A DNA stretch of 64,000 nucleotides from Pseudothioclava sp033100795 (lineage in GTDB: Bacteria > Pseudomonadota > Alphaproteobacteria > Rhodobacterales > Rhodobacteraceae). The notes under the pieces are model-generated. The model had not been told where the DNA came from. It ran no database searches and was given only the letters and a program-made list of their open reading frames with translations. The stretch lies in NCBI RefSeq assembly GCF_033100795.1, contig NZ_JAWLVI010000005.1, positions 62,001 to 126,000 of the forward strand, written 5' to 3'. Positions 1 through 8,469 of this stretch are shown here, piece by piece (within the stretch, counting starts at the first letter, position 1; the number at the start of each line of letters is the position of its first letter). A program made the position numbers and the translations under genes.

Positions 1-2
1 CG

Positions 3-923
3 ACGCCAGAACCCGAGGTGGCGCCCGAGCCTCCGCCGGAACCGTTGCCGGAACCTGTGGCCGAACCCGAACCGCAGCCCGATATGACGGACCTGACCGA
101 GCCTCCGCCCGAACCGGTGGACGTGACCGAGGTGCCGCCAGAGATGATGCCGCCGGTCGAGGTGCCGCAAGATACAATCGCGCCCGAGTTCAGCCCGCGC
201 CCGAAACCCAAGCCCGCACCGCGCGTGGCCCCTACGCCGGCTGAGGCGCCGGAGCCTGATGCGAAGGTCTCTGATCTGGCGCAGGCGGAAACGCGCCCCG
301 ATAAGGATGCAGCCCCCGCCGAAGAGGTCGAGAAAAAGGACGAGGCCGCGCCGCCAGAGGCGACGACCGAGATCGTGACCGAGGCCACCAAGACCGAAGA
401 GAAGGCGACGACTTCGGCGCCGAAGTCTTCGCCGCGTCCGCGCGCTAAACCGACACCGCCCAAGCCCGCGCCGAAAGCCGATACGCCCAAACCTGCCGCG
501 CCCGCGGTGAAAAAGGATGCGGTCAACGATGCCTTGGCTGAGGCGATGAAGGAGGCGGGCGGCACGGGGACGGGTGGCACGGGCCGCGCGCCCTCTGGTC
601 CGCCGGTGACCTCGGGCGAGAAAGAGGCGCTGATCGTCGATGTGAAGCGCTGCTGGAACGTCGGTGCGCTGTCGTCCGAGGCGCTGCGCACCTCGGTGAC
701 GGTGTCTGTCTCGATGGGGCCGGACGCGAAACCCGACATCGGGTCGATCCGCATGGTCGGCTATGAGGGCGGCTCCGAGGCGGCAGCCAAGCAGGCCTAT
801 GAGGCCGGGCGGCGTGCGATTGTGCGCTGCGGGTCCGATGGCTTCCCGCTTCCGCCCGAGAAATACGACCACTGGAAAGAGATCGAAATCGTCTTCAACC
901 CTGAAAAAATGAGGATGAAGTGA
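3..923 (+). CDS. tolA: TolA, Tol-Pal envelope protein (5' truncated by window edge)
   Basis: The reading frame is open from base 3 without a start, so the N-terminal membrane anchor is outside the window. What remains is a long Pro/Glu/Lys/Ala-rich low-complexity region (about the first 190 residues), typical of the periplasm-spanning TolA stalk, and then a compact C-terminal TolA/TonB-like domain of about 95 residues holding two Cys (in KRCWN and VRCGS). TolA links the inner-membrane TolQR motor to TolB/Pal for outer-membrane constriction at division. Position directly upstream of tolB and pal supports the call. It ends 98 bp before the tolB start; that gap holds only the tolB leader. Confidence 0.88.
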   Translation, partial: TPEPEVAPEPPPEPLPEPVAEPEPQPDMTDLTEPPPEPVDVTEVPPEMMPPVEVPQDTIAPEFSPRPKPKPAPRVAPTPAEAPEPDAKVSDLAQAETRPDKDAAPAEEVEKKDEAAPPEATTEIVTEATKTEEKATTSAPKSSPRPRAKPTPPKPAPKADTPKPAAPAVKKDAVNDALAEAMKEAGGTGTGGTGRAPSGPPVTSGEKEALIVDVKRCWNVGALSSEALRTSVTVSVSMGPDAKPDIGSIRMVGYEGGSEAAAKQAYEAGRRAIVRCGSDGFPLPPEKYDHWKEIEIVFNPEKMRMK

Positions 924-1021
924 GACGGTTTTGGCAATTTTCCGCGAATTTTCCCCTGTTTTCGCCGCAAAGGTTGCGCGATGGGGTTAACACGTTGAAA
1001 ACTCCCCTGAAAGGGAAGGAC

Positions 1022-2344
1022 ATGATGATGCGATTTCTGATGGCTCTGGTGCTGGCCGTTGTGCTGGCCCCGATGGCGGCCTTGGCCCAGGGCGGCCCGC
1101 TTCGGATCGAAATTACCGACGGCGTGATCGAACCTTTGCCCTTCGCGCAGCCTGCCTTTGTGGCGGAAACGGGCGATGCGGGGCCGATGGCCAATCAGAT
1201 CGCAGCCGTGATCGCGGCGGATCTGTCGGGCACGGGTCTCTTCCGCGAAATCCCGCGTGAGGCGCATATCCAAAGCTTCGGGGTGTTCGACGCGCCGGTG
1301 TCCTACGCGGATTGGCAGGCGATCAATGCGCAGGCGCTGATTATGGGCGCTGTGTCGATGCAGGGCGACAAGGTGGTCGTGAAATTCCGCCTGTTCGACA
1401 TTTTCTCGGGGCAGCAAATGGGCGAAGGCCAGCAGCTTGCCGCCGGATCGGCAAGCTGGCGTCGTCTGGCGCATAAGGTGGCCGATGTCATCTATTCGCG
1501 GATCACCGGCGAAAGCGGCTATTTCGACAGCCGCGTCGTTTATGTCGCCGAGAACGGTCCGAAAAACGCGCGCCAGAAGCGTCTCGCCGTGATGGATTAC
1601 GACGGTGCGAATGTTCAATACCTGACCGATAGCTCGACCATCGTGCTGGCGCCGCGGTTTTCGCCCTCGGGGGATCGCGTGCTTTATACGACGTTTGAGA
1701 CCGGCTTCCCGCGTATCAAAATGCTGAATGTCGGCACGGTGACGTCTCAGCTTCTGCCCGAGATTCCCGGCACCATGACCTTTGCGCCGCGGTTCTCGCC
1801 CGATGGGCAATCGATCGTCTATTCGATGGAGCAGGGCGGTAACACCGACCTGTGGTCGATGGGTGTGAACGGCTCGGCGCCGTCGCGCCTGACCAACTCG
1901 CCCGCTATTGAAACAGCGCCAAGCTATTCCCCCGACGGCAGCCGGATCGTGTTTGAATCCGACCGCTCCGGCACGCAGCAGCTTTACATCATGCCCGCAG
2001 GTGGCGGCGAGCCGCAGCGGATTTCCTTTGGCGAGGGGCGCTATGGCACCCCGGTCTGGAGCCCGCGCGGCGATCTGGTGGCCTTTACCAAGCAACACGC
2101 GGGGCGCTTCCATATTGGCGTGATGCGCACAGATGGCTCCGAAGAGCGTCTGCTCACGGCATCGTTTCTTGATGAAGGCCCGACTTGGTCCCCCAATGGG
2201 CGGGTTATCATGTTTACGCGCGAAAGCCCCGGAGCGGCGGGCGGCGCGCAGCTTTACTCGGTCGATATTTCGGGCCGGAACCTGAAGAAGGTCGAAAATG
2301 GCACGGCCGCTTCCGATCCGGCGTGGTCGCCCCTTCTGCCCTGA
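1022..2344 (+). CDS. tolB: Tol-Pal system beta-propeller protein TolB
   Basis: A 440-residue periplasmic protein. The start at the first ATG of an ATGATGATG run is chosen because AAGGGAAGGA lies just upstream and a clean signal peptide follows (MMMRFLMALVLAVV, cleavage near ALA-Q). An in-frame GTG at 920 would add 34 residues before the signal peptide and is unlikely. The N-terminal domain is followed by repeated propeller strands of the pattern APRFSPSGDRV, APRFSPDGQSI, APSYSPDGSRI and TPVWSPRGDLV. TolB docks Pal and TolA during outer-membrane invagination. Length and gene order match the family. Confidence 0.95.
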   Translation: MMMRFLMALVLAVVLAPMAALAQGGPLRIEITDGVIEPLPFAQPAFVAETGDAGPMANQIAAVIAADLSGTGLFREIPREAHIQSFGVFDAPVSYADWQAINAQALIMGAVSMQGDKVVVKFRLFDIFSGQQMGEGQQLAAGSASWRRLAHKVADVIYSRITGESGYFDSRVVYVAENGPKNARQKRLAVMDYDGANVQYLTDSSTIVLAPRFSPSGDRVLYTTFETGFPRIKMLNVGTVTSQLLPEIPGTMTFAPRFSPDGQSIVYSMEQGGNTDLWSMGVNGSAPSRLTNSPAIETAPSYSPDGSRIVFESDRSGTQQLYIMPAGGGEPQRISFGEGRYGTPVWSPRGDLVAFTKQHAGRFHIGVMRTDGSEERLLTASFLDEGPTWSPNGRVIMFTRESPGAAGGAQLYSVDISGRNLKKVENGTAASDPAWSPLLP

Positions 2345-2420
2345 GCGGGCGGATTCACAAGGGGCAAGGAACCTGTTAATCTGTGCTGCAATGGGCAGCT
2401 AAAATAAGGCGGTAAGAAAA

Positions 2421-2942
2421 ATGAAAATCGCAACGAAGGCAGTGATCGTTCTGGCAGGGCTGGCGCTCGCGGCCTGTAGCAATCCCGACAAATACGCGAA
2501 CGGCAGCGGCGTGAATGATCCGGGTGGCGTGTATGGCGATGGTGGCGTCTCGATGGGCGACATCAACGACCCGAACTCGCCCGCGTATTTCAGCGCGCGC
2601 GTAGGGGATAAGATCCTCTTCGCGGTGGATCAGTCGACGCTTGGTGCCGAGGCGCGCACGGTTCTGGCCGGTCAGGCGCAATGGCTGGGCAGCCATCCGG
2701 CCTATAACGCCATCATCGAAGGCCACGCCGACGAACAAGGCACGCGCGAATACAACCTCGCACTTGGGGCGCGCCGCGCGAATGCGGTGCAGGAATACCT
2801 TGTCTCGCAAGGGGTTGCCGGTTCGCGCCTGCGCACGGTGTCCTACGGCAAAGAGCGTCCGCTTGAGGTCTGCTCGACCGAGGATTGCTACTCCAAGAAC
2901 CGCCGCGCTGTGACGGTGATTTCGCTCGGCGCGGGGAGCTGA
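2421..2942 (+). CDS. pal: Peptidoglycan-associated lipoprotein Pal
   Basis: A 173-residue outer-membrane lipoprotein. The lipobox LALAACS places the lipidated Cys near residue 20. After a Gly/Asn-rich linker comes an OmpA-like peptidoglycan-binding domain (about residues 60-170) with the signatures ILFAVDQSTL, IEGHADEQGTREYN and LGARRANAV. The stop TGA overlaps the next ATG by one base (TGATG), which implies translational coupling with ybgF. It belongs to the tolA-tolB-pal-ybgF operon. Confidence 0.96.
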   Translation: MKIATKAVIVLAGLALAACSNPDKYANGSGVNDPGGVYGDGGVSMGDINDPNSPAYFSARVGDKILFAVDQSTLGAEARTVLAGQAQWLGSHPAYNAIIEGHADEQGTREYNLALGARRANAVQEYLVSQGVAGSRLRTVSYGKERPLEVCSTEDCYSKNRRAVTVISLGAGS

Positions 2943-3769
2943 TGATGTTGCGCGTCCTTCTTGTCAGTGCGGCTGTTCTCGTGGGCGTGCCCGCGCTTGC
3001 GCAGGACGCGCAAACCCTTGCCGATATTCGTTCGGAACTGGCGCAGCTTGCGGCGCAGGTGCAGGGGCTTCGGGGTGAGCTGGTCGCCTCGGGGGCTCAG
3101 GGCATTCAGGCCGCGGGCGGAGCGTCTGCGCTGGAGCGGATGGATGCGATGGAGGGCTCGCTGAGCCGCCTGACTTCGCGCACCGAGGCTTTAGAAAACC
3201 GGATCAATCAGGTGGTGGCCGATGGCACGAACCGGATTGGCGACCTGGAATTCCGCCTGTGCGAGCTGGAGGAGGGCTGCGATATTTCGACCCTTGGCCA
3301 GACGGGCGTTCTGGGTGGCGTGGCTTCGGCCTCTCCGGTAACGGCGCCCGCGCCGAATGCGACCGAACCGGCTGGCATGTCTTTAGCGATGAACGAGCAG
3401 GCCGATTTCGACCGCGCGAAAGCCGCCTTTGATGGCGCGGATTTCGCGGGGGCGGCGGCAGGCTTTGCCAAGTTCAACGAGATCTACCCCGGCAGCCCGC
3501 TTGGCTCGGAGGCGATGTATCTGCGTGGCGAGGCGCTAAGCAAAACCGGCAATACCACCGCCGCTGCGCGCTCGTGGCTGGATGCGTTTAACGCGGATAA
3601 AACCGGCGCGCGTGCACCTGATTCCCTGCTGATGCTTGGGAAATCTTTGGGCGAGATCGGGCAAAAGCCCGAAGCCTGCGCGACGCTCGATCAGGTGGTG
3701 CGCCGCTTTCCGGGAACCTCGGCGGCGGATCAATCGGTGGGGGCGCGTCAGGCGCTCGGGTGCCAGTGA
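2942..3769 (+). CDS. ybgF: YbgF/CpoB, Tol-Pal associated TPR protein
   Basis: A 275-residue periplasmic protein. The start is the ATG that overlaps the pal stop codon, because it immediately gives a signal peptide (MMLRVLLVSAAVLV, cleavage after ALAQ). A coiled-coil segment (about residues 22-95) precedes a Pro/Ala linker and C-terminal TPR repeats beginning near DFDRAKAAFDGADF. CpoB coordinates peptidoglycan synthesis with outer-membrane constriction. The gene ends inside the proposed tilS start region, so five envelope and tRNA genes are packed together here. Confidence 0.9.
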   Translation: MMLRVLLVSAAVLVGVPALAQDAQTLADIRSELAQLAAQVQGLRGELVASGAQGIQAAGGASALERMDAMEGSLSRLTSRTEALENRINQVVADGTNRIGDLEFRLCELEEGCDISTLGQTGVLGGVASASPVTAPAPNATEPAGMSLAMNEQADFDRAKAAFDGADFAGAAAGFAKFNEIYPGSPLGSEAMYLRGEALSKTGNTTAAARSWLDAFNADKTGARAPDSLLMLGKSLGEIGQKPEACATLDQVVRRFPGTSAADQSVGARQALGCQ

Positions 3770-4983
3770 GGCTGCACGATCTGACAGAGACAGCTTTTGA
3801 CCCCGATGCGGTAACTCGCGTCGGGGTTGCCGTTTCGGGCGGGTCGGATTCGATGGCAACGCTGCATCTTTTGGCGGGCCGTTATCAGGTTGCGGCGGTG
3901 ACGGTCGATCACGGGCTGCGCCCCGAGGCGGCCGAGGAGGCGCGCTTTGTGGCGGCGGCCTGCGCACGGATCGGGGTCGCGCATAGCACGCTTCGCTGGG
4001 ACGGGCCTGTGCCAAGCGGCAACCTGATGGATCAGGCGCGCCGTGCGCGGTTGCGGCTGGTCGGGGCTTGGGCGCGCGAAAACGGCATCGCCCATGTGGC
4101 GCTTGGCCATACCGCCGACGATCAGGCCGAGACCTTTTTGATGCGTCTTGCGCGCGAGGCGGGGCTTGAAGGGCTGTCGGGGATGCGGCGTCGGTTCGAG
4201 GCCGAGGGGGTTATCTGGCACCGCCCGTTTCTGGCTGCCACGCGCGCCGAGTTACGCGCGTTTCTGACCGCGCGCGGGATTGCGTGGGTCGATGATCCAA
4301 GCAACGCGAACGAGCGCTTTGATCGGGTGAAGGCGCGAAACGCGCTGCAAGGGCTGGCGCCCGTGGGGGTGACGGCGCAGAAGCTTTCGGCGGTGGTCGG
4401 GCATCTGGCGGCGGCAGAGGCCGCGCTTGGGGCGGTCTTGCACGGTTTTGCGATGGTGCATGTGAACGAGGATCGCGGCGATCTGGTGATCGGGGCAGGG
4501 GCGTTTGCCGCCGCCCTGCCGCCCGAGCTGCAACGCCGCCTGATTGTCGCAGCATTGCGATGGGTTTCGGGCGCGGAGTATGCGCCGCGCGCCACCAAGG
4601 TGGACAATTTTCTGGCGGAATTGCCAGAGCACAGGGGCCGCACCTTGCATGGTTGCCGCATGACGTCGAGCGATGCCGAGATTCGCATCACACGAGAGGC
4701 TAATACTGTAGCGGAGCTTCGGGTGTCTGCGGGGCAGCTTTGGGACCGCTGGCATTTGAGCGGGCCAGCAACGGCGGGCCAAGAGATCGCGTCACTGGGG
4801 GCCGAGGGGCTGCGCCAGTGTCCGGACTGGCGCAAAACGGGCCTTCCGCGCGCCTCGCTTTTGGCCTCGCCTGCGGTCTGGCAGGGTGAAACACTGGTTT
4901 CTGCCCCCTTGGCGGGCCTCGAAAACGGCTGGAAAGCGACAATTGCTGCCGGATCGTTCCTTTCTTCGCTATTGAGGCGTTGA
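3760..4983 (+). CDS. tilS: tRNA(Ile)-lysidine synthase TilS
   Basis: A 407-residue N-type PP-loop ATPase that converts C34 of the CAU-anticodon tRNA-Ile to lysidine. The PP-loop SGGSDSMATLHLL lies near residue 27, followed by TVDHGLRPEAAEEA and the GHTADDQAET motif. The GTG at 3760 overlaps ybgF by 10 bases; a second in-frame GTG at 3766 is equally possible because no strong ribosome-binding site is visible. The C-terminal part is less conserved. It is commonly found between ybgF and ftsH in this lineage. Confidence 0.93.
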   Translation: MPVRLHDLTETAFDPDAVTRVGVAVSGGSDSMATLHLLAGRYQVAAVTVDHGLRPEAAEEARFVAAACARIGVAHSTLRWDGPVPSGNLMDQARRARLRLVGAWARENGIAHVALGHTADDQAETFLMRLAREAGLEGLSGMRRRFEAEGVIWHRPFLAATRAELRAFLTARGIAWVDDPSNANERFDRVKARNALQGLAPVGVTAQKLSAVVGHLAAAEAALGAVLHGFAMVHVNEDRGDLVIGAGAFAAALPPELQRRLIVAALRWVSGAEYAPRATKVDNFLAELPEHRGRTLHGCRMTSSDAEIRITREANTVAELRVSAGQLWDRWHLSGPATAGQEIASLGAEGLRQCPDWRKTGLPRASLLASPAVWQGETLVSAPLAGLENGWKATIAAGSFLSSLLRR

Positions 4984-5006
4984 ACCTCCCCGCCGAATCC
5001 CTATTT
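4979..5006 (+). promoter_or_regulatory. Candidate sigma-32 (RpoH) promoter of ftsH
   Basis: GTTG at 4979-4982, 17 bases, then CCTATTT at 5000-5006. The alphaproteobacterial heat-shock consensus is CTTG-N17/18-CYTATNT; the -10 element matches fully and the -35 element has one mismatch. It straddles the tilS stop and would start transcription near 5013, about 50 bases before the ftsH start. FtsH is a known heat-shock protein in many bacteria. Confidence 0.55.
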
Positions 5007-5062
5007 TCACAATCAAAGGCTGCGATGCTTTCGCCGCCTGACTGAGTTTTGGAGGATCCCCC

Positions 5063-6961
5063 TTGGGTAATGCGCGCAATCTCGCTTTCTGGGCCGTGCT
5101 GTTTCTGCTGATTTTGGCACTGTTCAACCTGTTCGGTGACGGCCAGAGCACGATGAACGCCAGCTCGAAAAGCTATTCGGAATTTCTGTCGGCGGTCGAT
5201 GCGGGCAAAGTGACCTCGGTGACGATCGACGGAGAGGATGTGCGCTACCAGACGCAGGACGGCAATTTCTCGACCGTGAAGCCTGTGGCCGACACGATCA
5301 CCGACCGGCTTGTCGACAAAGGCGTGACGGTGCGCGTGGTCAAGCAAGAGCAATCGGGCTTTATGTCGCTCCTCGGTGTCTGGCTGCCCTTCATCGTGCT
5401 GATCGGTATCTGGGTATTCTTCATGAACCGGATGCAGGGCGGCGGCAAAGGCGGCGCGATGGGCTTTGGCAAATCAAAGGCCAAGCTGCTGACCGAAAAG
5501 CAGGGCCGCGTGACCTTTGACGACGTGGCGGGCATCGACGAGGCCAAGGAAGAGCTTGAAGAAATCGTCGAGTTCCTGCGCAATCCGCAAAAGTTCAGCC
5601 GTTTGGGTGGCAAAATCCCGAAGGGCGCGCTTTTGGTTGGTCCGCCCGGCACGGGTAAAACGCTGCTTGCGCGCGCTATCGCGGGCGAGGCGGGTGTGCC
5701 GTTCTTCACCATTTCGGGGTCCGACTTTGTGGAAATGTTCGTGGGCGTCGGCGCAAGCCGTGTGCGCGATATGTTCGAACAGGCCAAGAAAAACGCCCCT
5801 TGCATCGTGTTCATCGACGAGATCGACGCCGTGGGCCGCGCGCGTGGCGTTGGTATCGGCGGCGGCAATGACGAACGCGAGCAGACCCTCAACCAGCTTC
5901 TGGTCGAGATGGACGGGTTCGAGGCCAACGAAGGCATCATCATCATCGCTGCGACGAACCGCAAAGACGTGCTGGACCCCGCGCTTCTGCGCCCCGGTCG
6001 CTTTGACCGCCAGATCCACGTCCCGAACCCCGACATCAAGGGGCGCGAGAAAATCCTTACCGTCCACGCCCGCAAAGTGCCGACCGGCCCCGATGTCGAT
6101 CTGCGCGTGATTGCGCGCGGCACGCCCGGGTTCTCGGGCGCGGACCTGATGAACCTTGTGAACGAGGCCGCACTGATGGCCGCGCGTGTGGGGCGCCGCT
6201 TTGTCACGATGGAAGATTTCGAGAACGCCAAGGACAAGGTGATGCTGGGTGTCGAGCGGCGCTCGATGGTGCTGACGCCCGAGCAAAAAGAGATGACCGC
6301 CTATCACGAAGCGGGGCACGCCGTTGTCGGCCTTGCGCTGCCCAAGTGCGACCCTGTCTATAAGGCGACGATCATTCCGCGTGGTCAGGCGCTTGGTATG
6401 GTGGTTTCGCTGCCCGAAATGGACCGGCTGAACTATCACAAGGACGAGGCCAAGCAGAAGATCGCCATGACGATGGCGGGCAAGGCTGCCGAGATCCGCA
6501 AATGGGGCGAAGACCATGTGTCGAACGGCCCTGCGGGCGACATCATGCAGGCCTCGGCTATCGCGCGTGCGATGGTGATGCGGTGGGGGATGTCCGACAA
6601 GGTCGGCAACATCGACTACTCCGAGGCGCATGAGGGCTATCAGGGTAACACCGGCGGGTTCTCGGTGTCGGCCAAGACCAAAGAGCTGATCGAGACCGAG
6701 GTGCGCGACCTGATCGAAGAGGGCTACCAGACCGCCAAGCGTATTCTGGAAGAGCGCAACGAGGAATGGGAGCGACTGGCGCAGGGTCTTTTGGAATACG
6801 AAACCCTGACCGGTGACGAAATCAAGAAGGTCATGTCGGGCGAGCATCTGGGCGGCGACGACAGCGATGATACGCCCTCGGGCAACCCGTCAGTAACCGC
6901 GCTGCCCAAGACAAAATCGCGCAAGAAGGGTGGCGACACCGCCCCCGAGCCGACGGCCTGA
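5063..6961 (+). CDS. ftsH: ATP-dependent zinc metalloprotease FtsH
   Basis: A 632-residue membrane AAA+ protease that degrades misfolded membrane proteins and regulators. It starts with TTG: a strong GGAGGA sits 7-12 bases upstream and the protein begins directly with transmembrane segment 1 (LAFWAVLFLLILALFNLF). A periplasmic loop follows, then transmembrane segment 2 near residues 105-125, the Walker A GPPGTGKT at about 193-200, IFIDEIDAVGR-type Walker B, the second region of homology (LLRPGRFDRQ), and the zinc site HEAGH at 415-419. The C-terminal tail is acidic, then Lys-rich. It has its own likely heat-shock promoter. Confidence 0.97.
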   Translation: MGNARNLAFWAVLFLLILALFNLFGDGQSTMNASSKSYSEFLSAVDAGKVTSVTIDGEDVRYQTQDGNFSTVKPVADTITDRLVDKGVTVRVVKQEQSGFMSLLGVWLPFIVLIGIWVFFMNRMQGGGKGGAMGFGKSKAKLLTEKQGRVTFDDVAGIDEAKEELEEIVEFLRNPQKFSRLGGKIPKGALLVGPPGTGKTLLARAIAGEAGVPFFTISGSDFVEMFVGVGASRVRDMFEQAKKNAPCIVFIDEIDAVGRARGVGIGGGNDEREQTLNQLLVEMDGFEANEGIIIIAATNRKDVLDPALLRPGRFDRQIHVPNPDIKGREKILTVHARKVPTGPDVDLRVIARGTPGFSGADLMNLVNEAALMAARVGRRFVTMEDFENAKDKVMLGVERRSMVLTPEQKEMTAYHEAGHAVVGLALPKCDPVYKATIIPRGQALGMVVSLPEMDRLNYHKDEAKQKIAMTMAGKAAEIRKWGEDHVSNGPAGDIMQASAIARAMVMRWGMSDKVGNIDYSEAHEGYQGNTGGFSVSAKTKELIETEVRDLIEEGYQTAKRILEERNEEWERLAQGLLEYETLTGDEIKKVMSGEHLGGDDSDDTPSGNPSVTALPKTKSRKKGGDTAPEPTA

Positions 6962-6963
6962 TC

Positions 6964-7764
6964 ATGGCGGACAAGGCGCAAGGTCACACTGACTGGAGCC
7001 CCGAACGCTACGGGCGCTTTCGTGACCTGCGTCTGCGGCCCGCGCTGGATTTGCTGGCGCGGGTGCCCGTGCTTCCCGAACAGGGGCGGGTGATCGACCT
7101 TGGTTGCGGCAGCGGTGCGGTGGCCGAAGAACTGAGCCGCCGTTTCACCAAACGCAAGATCGTCGGCGTCGATAACTCGGTCGAGATGCTGAAAAAGGCC
7201 GCCGCTACAGGCGCCTACCATCGCTGCGATCTGGTGGATATTCAGTCGTGGGAGCCGACGAACAAGCCGCCCGCGCTGATCTTCTCGAACGCTGCGCTGC
7301 AATGGTTGCCTGATCATGCGGCGCTGTTGCCCCGACTGGCGGGGATGCTGCGGCCGGGCGGGGTGCTGGCTGTGCAAATGCCGCGTCAGAACGGGGCACC
7401 CTCGCACCGGTTCTTGCGCGAATTTGCTGCCGAGATGTTCCCCGACCGCTTTGATTTCACCGGCTGGGTTCCGCCGGTTGCGGATCTGCCCGATTACGCG
7501 CGTATCTTGCAGCCCTTGGGCGAGGCGGATCTGTGGCAGACCGATTATCTGCAACGCCTGCGCCTACAAGGCGATGGCCACCCGATCCGGCACTTTACCG
7601 AAGCGACGATCATGCGCCCGTTCCTTGAAAAGCTGACAGCCGCCGAACAAGAGGCTTTCGTCAAACGCTACGAACGGGCGCTGGAAGTGGCCTATCCGCC
7701 TGAGGCTGATGGCTCGGTCCTGTTCCCGTTTCGCCGCGTGTTCCTTGTGGTGAAGGTGTCCTGA
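6964..7764 (+). CDS. Class I SAM-dependent methyltransferase, Tam-like
   Basis: A 266-residue soluble protein two bases after the ftsH stop. SAM-binding motif I is VIDLGCGSGAVAEEL, with the acidic ribose-binding motif VGVDNSVEML, and a post-motif SNAALQWLPDH. The N-terminal WSPERYGRFRDLRLRPALDLL matches the pattern of trans-aconitate 2-methyltransferase, which begins with a similar W-x-P-x-x-Y segment. The exact substrate cannot be read from sequence. Its stop overlaps the start of the following MOSC gene, so the pair is probably co-translated, perhaps as a tail of the ftsH transcript. Confidence 0.8.
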   Translation: MADKAQGHTDWSPERYGRFRDLRLRPALDLLARVPVLPEQGRVIDLGCGSGAVAEELSRRFTKRKIVGVDNSVEMLKKAAATGAYHRCDLVDIQSWEPTNKPPALIFSNAALQWLPDHAALLPRLAGMLRPGGVLAVQMPRQNGAPSHRFLREFAAEMFPDRFDFTGWVPPVADLPDYARILQPLGEADLWQTDYLQRLRLQGDGHPIRHFTEATIMRPFLEKLTAAEQEAFVKRYERALEVAYPPEADGSVLFPFRRVFLVVKVS

Positions 7765-8351
7765 TGGCTTCGCTAAAGGCGACAGAATTTGCGGGCGAGA
7801 TCGTCTTTCTGGGCGTTGTTCCCGAAGGGGAGGGACGTGTCTCGCACCCCGTCGGGCAGTTGAAACTTGGTTGGGATGGTGCGAAGGGCGAAAAGCACTC
7901 GGGCCGGACACGCCCCGCCTGTGGCCGCGTGCAAGCGCTGCACAAGCGCGGGATCGAGATCGCCAATGTTCGCCAGATCACCATACTGTCGTCCGAAGAG
8001 CTGGCCAAGAGCGCGCTTGCGATGGGCTTGCCCGAGCTGGACCCTTGCCTTGTGGGCGCGAATATCGTGCTGCGCGGCCTGCCGGATTTGACGCATTTGC
8101 CGCCGTCGTCGCGCCTGCAGGGGCCGGATGGCGCGACGCTTGTCGTTGATATGGAAAACCTGCCCTGCACGGTCATCGCCAAAGAAATCGAAACCCGTCA
8201 CGAGGGGTTCGGCGCGGCCTATAAACCCGCAGCAACTGGTCGGCGCGGAGTGACTGCGTGGGTCGAGAAACCGGGTATCCTGAAACCCGGACAAAGCCTG
8301 CGGCTTTATGTGCCCGCGCAGCGCCTTTGGGCCGAGGACGAGCGGCAATAG
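7764..8351 (+). CDS. MOSC domain-containing protein
   Basis: A 195-residue soluble protein whose ATG overlaps the stop of the methyltransferase gene (TGATG). The segment LDPCLVGANIVLRGLPDL is the conserved core of MOSC domains (molybdenum cofactor sulfurase C-terminal), including the Cys within it, and VDMENLPC resembles the following strand. MOSC proteins bind or transfer sulfur at molybdenum sites or act on N-hydroxylated compounds. No fused ferredoxin or aminotransferase domain is present, so this is the minimal single-domain type. Function beyond the fold is not evident. Confidence 0.72.
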   Translation: MASLKATEFAGEIVFLGVVPEGEGRVSHPVGQLKLGWDGAKGEKHSGRTRPACGRVQALHKRGIEIANVRQITILSSEELAKSALAMGLPELDPCLVGANIVLRGLPDLTHLPPSSRLQGPDGATLVVDMENLPCTVIAKEIETRHEGFGAAYKPAATGRRGVTAWVEKPGILKPGQSLRLYVPAQRLWAEDERQ

Positions 8352-8469
8352 CCCTATTCTTTAAGGTTGGCGCAAAACAAGGCCTTTACGCGCGGCTTCA
8401 TTCCCTGTAGGTGGCGGGTTTGCTCGGCGACGCGGGGCCGAGATCGACCCAATCTCCCGCTAAACCCAG

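Noticed and set aside
920..1021. GTG at 920 as the tolB start
   Set aside because: It would place 34 residues before a clear signal peptide; the ATG at 1022 has a strong ribosome-binding site.
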